A DNA stretch of 25,007 nt from an uncultured Lachnospiraceae bacterium (lineage in GTDB: Bacteria > Bacillota > Clostridia > Lachnospirales > Lachnospiraceae): NCBI GenBank assembly GCA_910580015.1, contig CAJTVT010000042.1:1-25007 (forward strand), read 5' to 3'. Numbering within the stretch: position 1 is the stretch's first letter; every line of letters begins with the position of its first letter. A program made the translations under genes and the position numbers. Below the pieces are notes generated by a model. The model ran no database searches. It was not told the origin of the DNA and saw only the letters and a list, made by a program, of their open reading frames with translations. This document shows positions 21,727 to 25,007 of the stretch, piece after piece.

Positions 21727-23103
21727 TTATAGCAAATTGTCAATGTTAAAGCCCATGCCAAGCGTTATCTCATTGAAGGCCGAACTGCTGGCATCCACCA
21801 TATCTTTCCACTTGCTGTCTGGAAATGACTCCAACTGATTGAGATATGTTTCGTTCCATTCGCCAGCAACCAAGTCAAACATTCCATGCTGCCATTGTGC
21901 TGCCATCGGCTCCGCCCTGGTTGCTTTATCGCCGGACTCTGGTATCATGTGGACATCAAATCCAGCAAGCATCTCCATATAGGAAGCCTTCTGGTCTTTT
22001 CCAGCCTGCCCTGGGTCTTGCGGCAATCTTTGTCTGCACCATCTGTACTTTGCATGATCCATCTTGGCTGTCACCAATACAGTGCCTCGTACATCACCAG
22101 CCTTCAACTGACGATTGATAACGTCAATAATGACAAATCTGCCATTCTCCCTTCTGCCCATGAGAACACCAGCGGTAAATGCAGCTTCGTCATCTTCGTC
22201 CTTATCTGTGGCAGCCAAATCCCAACCTCGGCATATAGCGACCAAATCCTTCGGTACTTCAGTAAAGATTTCTCCTATCTGGCTACGTTTGAAGAATAAA
22301 CCGGCAGCAGGCCGTATTTTCCAATTCCCATTTAACAACCGTTCCCTGTCAACAAGACCCATAGCTTTCAGGTTTGATAAATATGTTGGATTTTTTTCTA
22401 ACAGAATTTTGTTGTCAAATAAACTGGATGCAATAAAGGTAAATGATACAATATCGTCTGCATCTGCTCCCTGTTCCAAAACATCCTGTCTTGTATCTCC
22501 CCATAGGATTTCATTATCCAGCCTTACAAAATACCTCAAAACCCCACTGCGCTCTGGGATTGCATACCCCGTATCTGGATCTATCCACCAAGAGATTAGC
22601 CCCGCAACAAAGGAATCTGGATCTGGGTTGCAGGTAGCCCTCACATAAGGTCTTATTCCGCAAGTGGAACGATTCCGAGAAAGCATATAAAAAAACTGGC
22701 CCTCAGTAAAATGGGTCAGTTCATCAAATTCTATCAGACAGATTTCGGCTCCTTGCCAATCATATTTCGTGTCTTCCATTTCCATATGGGCAAATGACAC
22801 GACTGCACCACTTGGAAATATCCACCTTGGTCTTGGCGTTTTTAATGGTTGTGCGCCAGGATAATCTCGGTATATATTGCCAGATGCTTCCCATATGGAA
22901 CCTGTATTCATAATTTGTGGCATTGTACGCCGAAAAATCACCGCATTGAATCCAGGGGTGTCAACATGCCTCAATGGCTCATATAGAATTGACCAGGACT
23001 TTCCTCCACCTGCTGCACCACCATAGATACATACATCCGCGGGAGTGCTTAAAAAAAGCTCCTGCGGGCCTTTTTGTGGCCTAATGCTCTTTTCCACTTT
23101 CAT
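21727..23103 (-). CDS. terL: Terminase large subunit
   Basis: The DNA-packaging motor, 458 residues. The ATPase half shows the Walker A motif GGAAGGGKS near residue 31 and a Walker B with AEICLIEFDELTHF near residue 122, followed by TCNPDPDSF (motif III-like). The nuclease half begins with GWDLAATDKDEDDEAAFTAG near residue 290, giving the first acidic metal ligand, and ends with DSKWKDMVDASSSAFNEI, supplying another Asp. Length is typical of the PBSX/Terminase_6-like group. The ATG at 23103 overlaps the small subunit by 23 bases; a GTG two codons on is better spaced from AAAGGAAG and may be the real start. It acts with the portal encoded next. Confidence 0.93.
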   Translation of the reverse strand: MKVEKSIRPQKGPQELFLSTPADVCIYGGAAGGGKSWSILYEPLRHVDTPGFNAVIFRRTMPQIMNTGSIWEASGNIYRDYPGAQPLKTPRPRWIFPSGAVVSFAHMEMEDTKYDWQGAEICLIEFDELTHFTEGQFFYMLSRNRSTCGIRPYVRATCNPDPDSFVAGLISWWIDPDTGYAIPERSGVLRYFVRLDNEILWGDTRQDVLEQGADADDIVSFTFIASSLFDNKILLEKNPTYLSNLKAMGLVDRERLLNGNWKIRPAAGLFFKRSQIGEIFTEVPKDLVAICRGWDLAATDKDEDDEAAFTAGVLMGRRENGRFVIIDVINRQLKAGDVRGTVLVTAKMDHAKYRWCRQRLPQDPGQAGKDQKASYMEMLAGFDVHMIPESGDKATRAEPMAAQWQHGMFDLVAGEWNETYLNQLESFPDSKWKDMVDASSSAFNEITLGMGFNIDNLL

Positions 23104-23968
23104 CTTCCTTTATACCTCTGCCATTGTCTGGCATATAAAACTTGACGGCCTCCCTGCCAGCGTCCCTATTTTGATTGCTGTCTTCCGCTTTGGTTTTTGA
23201 TTTCAGCAGCTCAATCTCCGCACGCTGCTTTTCAGTGGCAATTCCAATATGGTCGCTTAACCACTGTAAGGCCTTCATCCGATCGGCCAGCTTGAGCTTT
23301 ACGCCATCCCTGCCTTTTGAAACCTCTGCAACCAGGGTTCCATCCACTTCACGGCTATCTTTGAGATTCACGTAACTGACAGCGATTTCTTCCTGTTCCC
23401 CTGTATCTTTATTAATCACTGCAATATCTTTGCTGCCAAACTCTGCATAATCTGTAATATCAGCCCTAGCTATATCAAGATACCACTGAAATAAATCTTT
23501 CGTATCTAGTTTGACCGTCATCCGGTACTCTTCTAGCAACCTGTTAATCTCATTTTGAATCTCAACTTTTTTAGACAATGCACTCGCATGTCCACAAGCA
23601 TTCTCATAAGAACATCCAAATGCTTTCTGATATGCTTTGACTTTATTTCTATATTTCACAAAATACAGACAAAACATTTGCTGTTTTTCTGTCAATCCGT
23701 CTGCTGGCATTCGTATTTGATTTTCCTCATTCACAGCTACTTTAGTATGTTCATTTTCTTTCCGAACGTTCGCTTTCCCTTTTTGCGAACGTTCGCTTTT
23801 TCTTTCCGAACGCTCGCTTTGTTGGCCACTCTCCCATTGATAGGCGCTTTTCCATCTACGCACAGTTCCAGGCGGTATATCCAGCTTCGTTGCAATATCC
23901 ACTAATTTCATGCCTTTTTTATAGAGCACATGCGCCTCTTCTACTTTTTTGTTCGGAGCCCTTGCCAT
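23081..23968 (-). CDS. terS: Terminase small subunit
   Basis: A 295-residue DNA-recognition subunit of the packaging motor. Residues about 8-40 are a helix-turn-helix of the kind seen in PBSX-type small terminases (KGMKLVDIATKLDIPPGTVR). A basic, low-complexity linker (SERSERKSERSQKGKANVRK, starting near residue 51) follows. Then comes the terminase_2-type domain (LTEKQQMFCLYFVKYRNKVKAYQKAFG, split here at about residues 90-118) and a helical C-terminus. The frame is open to 24115, but the ATG at 23968 has a GGAAGGAAGGTGG site and matches the usual MARAPN-type start. The linker DNA holds three palindromic repeats (see 23763-23820). Confidence 0.92.
   Translation of the reverse strand: MARAPNKKVEEAHVLYKKGMKLVDIATKLDIPPGTVRRWKSAYQWESGQQSERSERKSERSQKGKANVRKENEHTKVAVNEENQIRMPADGLTEKQQMFCLYFVKYRNKVKAYQKAFGCSYENACGHASALSKKVEIQNEINRLLEEYRMTVKLDTKDLFQWYLDIARADITDYAEFGSKDIAVINKDTGEQEEIAVSYVNLKDSREVDGTLVAEVSKGRDGVKLKLADRMKALQWLSDHIGIATEKQRAEIELLKSKTKAEDSNQNRDAGREAVKFYMPDNGRGIKEDESGKEH
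23763..23820. repeat. Three palindromic iterons inside terS, candidate pac/cos recognition site
   Basis: Copies CGAACGTTCGCTTT at 23763-23776 and 23786-23799 and CGAACGCTCGCTTT at 23807-23820. The ten-base core CGAACGTTCG is a perfect palindrome in the first two; the third has one change. Spacing is 23 and 21 bases, about two helical turns. Two copies are read as Ser-Glu-Arg-Ser and one, in another frame, as Ala-Asn-Val-Arg, so the conservation is of DNA rather than protein. Packaging sites within or beside small terminase genes are known, for example in P22 and SPP1. Confidence 0.7.
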
Positions 23969-24113
23969 CGAAGCCACCTTCCTTCCAATATCTTTTTCAT
24001 AAACTTCATTCCGAAAGACATTCGAACTCAATATCATACTGCCTTTCCAGAAGAGGGCCACACGCCCAAGATTCAAACACATAGCAGAATACGCTCTCCT
24101 TTTCCAAACGCAC

Positions 24114-24150
24114 AAAAAAAGACACTGGCATATTCTACCAGCATCTTTTT
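24114..24150 (-). terminator. Intrinsic terminator between late regulator and terminase
   Basis: The minus strand reads AAGATGCTGG, a nine-base loop, CCAGTGTC and seven T. The stem is of ten pairs including two G-T pairs. On the plus strand the same hairpin ends in five T after CCAGCATC, so it could work in both directions. It separates the regulator transcript from the packaging genes. Confidence 0.75.
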
Positions 24151-24262
24151 CATAGGGGGAAGATAGTGAACTTTTCTGCCTATCAAATAATAATCACAAC
24201 CACATGTAACCATATTTGTCTTAAATTCTTCCTTGGCATAATAGCATATTAGCACATCTGAA

Positions 24263-24286
24263 ACGGAAAAAACGGAAAAAACGGAA
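24263..24286. repeat. Three tandem 9-base ACGGAAAAA-type repeats
   Basis: The plus strand shows ACGGAAAAA, ACGGAAAAA, ACGGAA with CGG at 24264, 24273 and 24282, an exact 9-base period. They lie just after the stop codon of the regulator gene. They may be protein-binding repeats or simply A-rich slippage products. Confidence 0.7.
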
Positions 24287-24290
24287 TTTT

Positions 24291-24713
24291 TTATTTTTCC
24301 TCCATAAATTTTTCAAACTGCTTTCTTATACTATCTCCAGATGCTTTTCTGTCAATCTTCTCTGCAACCTCTTCCCAGGACATCCCATCAAAAAATCTAT
24401 ACTTTATGATACGTTGCATCCGCATTGGAATTGTATTCATCCATTCCTCTACCTGCAATTTCACTTCATTTGCATTGTCTCTGCGCTCCTCAAGAATCTT
24501 TCGTTTCCTACGCTCCCTTTTATCATCCTCATAGCTATACTCTGAACCAGAGATGGTAAAACTACATTCCTGATATGGAAAATCTGGATTACTTCCTTTG
24601 ACTTTTCCAAGGATTGCAGGGGCTTTCTTTTTCTCAAGAGATTTTAACTCTTGCTCCACTTCTTCTGCCAATGCACATGCATGTATATATTCTCCTAACA
24701 CTTGTTTGTCCAA
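24291..24713 (-). CDS. Sigma-70-like late gene regulator (ArpU/DUF1492-like)
   Basis: A 140-residue protein in the position of late transcription activators, directly before the packaging genes. The N-terminal half is a charged helix (YIHACALAEEVEQELKSLEK). The C-terminal half resembles sigma region 4: MNTIPMRMQRIIKYRFFDGM, then SWEEVAEKIDRKASGDSIRK, a helix-turn-helix with the 'R.i..r..dg.sw.eVA..l' pattern. Small proteins of this type in Firmicutes phages (ArpU, RinA, DUF1492) switch on structural operons. The start is TTG at 24713, seven bases after AGGAGG. It is the first gene of the region and is separated from terS by a terminator, so it may act on a promoter in between. Confidence 0.78.
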   Translation of the reverse strand: MDKQVLGEYIHACALAEEVEQELKSLEKKKAPAILGKVKGSNPDFPYQECSFTISGSEYSYEDDKRERRKRKILEERRDNANEVKLQVEEWMNTIPMRMQRIIKYRFFDGMSWEEVAEKIDRKASGDSIRKQFEKFMEEK

Positions 24714-25007
24714 TATAATCCCTCCTGTAACTGCACATCTTTTCTGCTAAACAATGAATGCTTACATTTCTTTTTTCATACCTCTCCTTTCCCTGCCAGG
24801 TGAATATCCCTGGCAGAAATGACTTGGTTAAATTGTTACTGTGATATATTTTTATCCTTTTAAGGAATGGTACCCTGCTGCATCCTGTTTTTCATTCTTT
24901 CTGTACAAAGTGTTCTTTTAGTTTCTTGAATGTCATTTCAATCACCTCAATTCACAAATGCCCCTACTTGTCCTATGCTTCTTAAATCCCACAAATTTTA
25001 TCCCACA
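24714..25007 (-). other. Leader region of the regulator with possible gene end at right edge
   Basis: A stretch of 294 bases without a clear gene. At the right edge the minus strand is open for 21 codons from 25007 to a TGA at 24944-24942 (ending GFKKHRTSRGICELR), possibly the end of a gene outside the window. After it comes a 14-codon frame (24936-24892, MTFKKLKEHFVQKE) with a GAGGTGA site, then a TCCTTTTAAGGA palindrome near 24856-24867, the inverted repeat at 24793-24816, and the binding site of the regulator. No strong promoter is apparent. Confidence 0.4.
24793..24816. promoter_or_regulatory. Perfect 8-bp inverted repeat upstream of the regulator gene
   Basis: CTGCCAGG and CCTGGCAG are separated by eight bases. 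No T run follows on either strand, so it is not a standard terminator. On the minus strand it is followed at once by AAAGGAGAGGT and a five-codon ATG frame, so it might control translation, or be an operator. Confidence 0.5.

Larger units (their letters stand above)
23969..24290. other. Intergenic region between regulator and terS, probable late control region
   Basis: A gap of 322 bases with no convincing gene. A 60-codon frame at 24073-24255 on the minus strand reads through the terminator and has no good binding site. From right to left it holds three 9-base repeats near 24263-24286, the terminator at 24114-24150, and a TATGAT -10-like box (minus strand, 24038-24033) with no recognisable -35 box 17 bases upstream, as expected if an activator is required. 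Just after it are two related copies, TTCGAATG and TTCGGAATG. The late promoter driven by the neighbouring regulator is likely to be here. Confidence 0.45.

Noticed and set aside
23763..23820. LexA/SOS boxes in the small terminase gene
   Set aside because: The Gram-positive LexA box is CGAAC-N4-GTTCG; here the two halves abut with no spacer, and the site is deep within a coding frame rather than at a promoter.
23763..23820. CRISPR array
   Set aside because: The repeat units are 14 bases with 7-9-base gaps inside a coding gene, too short for a CRISPR; no other regularly spaced repeats were seen in the window.
24073..24255. 60-codon minus-strand frame between regulator and terS
   Set aside because: It contains the intrinsic terminator at 24114-24150, lacks a binding site, and resembles no family.
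1..25007. tRNA or rRNA genes
   Set aside because: No cloverleaf-like segment with a GTTCGA-type T loop in context or any rRNA text was noticed; nearly all of the window is covered by protein genes.

Overview
The window is the late structural region of a temperate, contractile-tailed (myovirus-type) phage, most likely a prophage in a Firmicutes host of the Clostridia/Lachnospiraceae type. This rests on strong AGGAGG-type ribosome binding sites before almost every gene, frequent TTG/GTG starts, tight gene packing, and protein families typical of clostridial phages (DUF1073 portal, DUF2213 protease, DUF2184 capsid, DUF3383 sheath, DUF3277 tube, Gp138-type spike). All genes lie on the minus strand, so transcription runs from the right end of the window to the left. 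No integrase, lysis, replication or host flanking gene is visible, so the prophage ends lie outside.

In transcription order: a sigma-factor-like late regulator (24291-24713) is followed by a roughly 320-bp gap with an intrinsic terminator. Then come the packaging genes (small terminase 23081-23968, large terminase 21727-23103) and the portal (19311-21707). The portal is unusual: its C-terminus carries a Nudix domain and then a small domain resembling BECR-fold RNase toxins. Right behind it are three tandem paralogues of about 73 codons (19096-19314, a copy with an in-frame stop at 18817-19047, and 18573-18794). Next, after a candidate promoter and a hairpin with a T run, comes a MuF-type minor head protein with a JAB-like C-terminal domain (16987-18483), a small Cys-rich protein (16757-16978) and a strong terminator (16714-16744). 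Capsid genes follow: a prohead protease/scaffold with a nested scaffold start (15264-16631), a decoration-type protein, the major capsid protein and a coiled-coil protein.

The neck and tail follow: DUF4054 connector, HK97 gp10-like protein, an unrecognised small protein, neck terminator, sheath, tube, a tail assembly chaperone pair joined by a -1 frameshift (G 9448-9933; T frame to 9251), a 1207-residue tape measure, a Dit-like protein, baseplate plug, hub, spike, gp25-like wedge, gpJ-like and gpI-like baseplate proteins, a fibre-collar protein, and the start of a tail fibre cut by the left edge.

The least ordinary part is 16.7-21.7 kb. Two virion proteins, both expected at the portal vertex or inside the capsid, carry enzyme- or toxin-like C-termini and are interleaved with small protein genes resembling an immunity array, flanked by their own transcription signals. 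This fits the known theme of phage MuF polymorphic toxins, but the portal-Nudix-BECR arrangement and its repeated small partners deserve direct study. A second notable element is a set of three palindromic repeats in the small terminase gene, read in two different frames, which looks like a cis-acting DNA packaging site.
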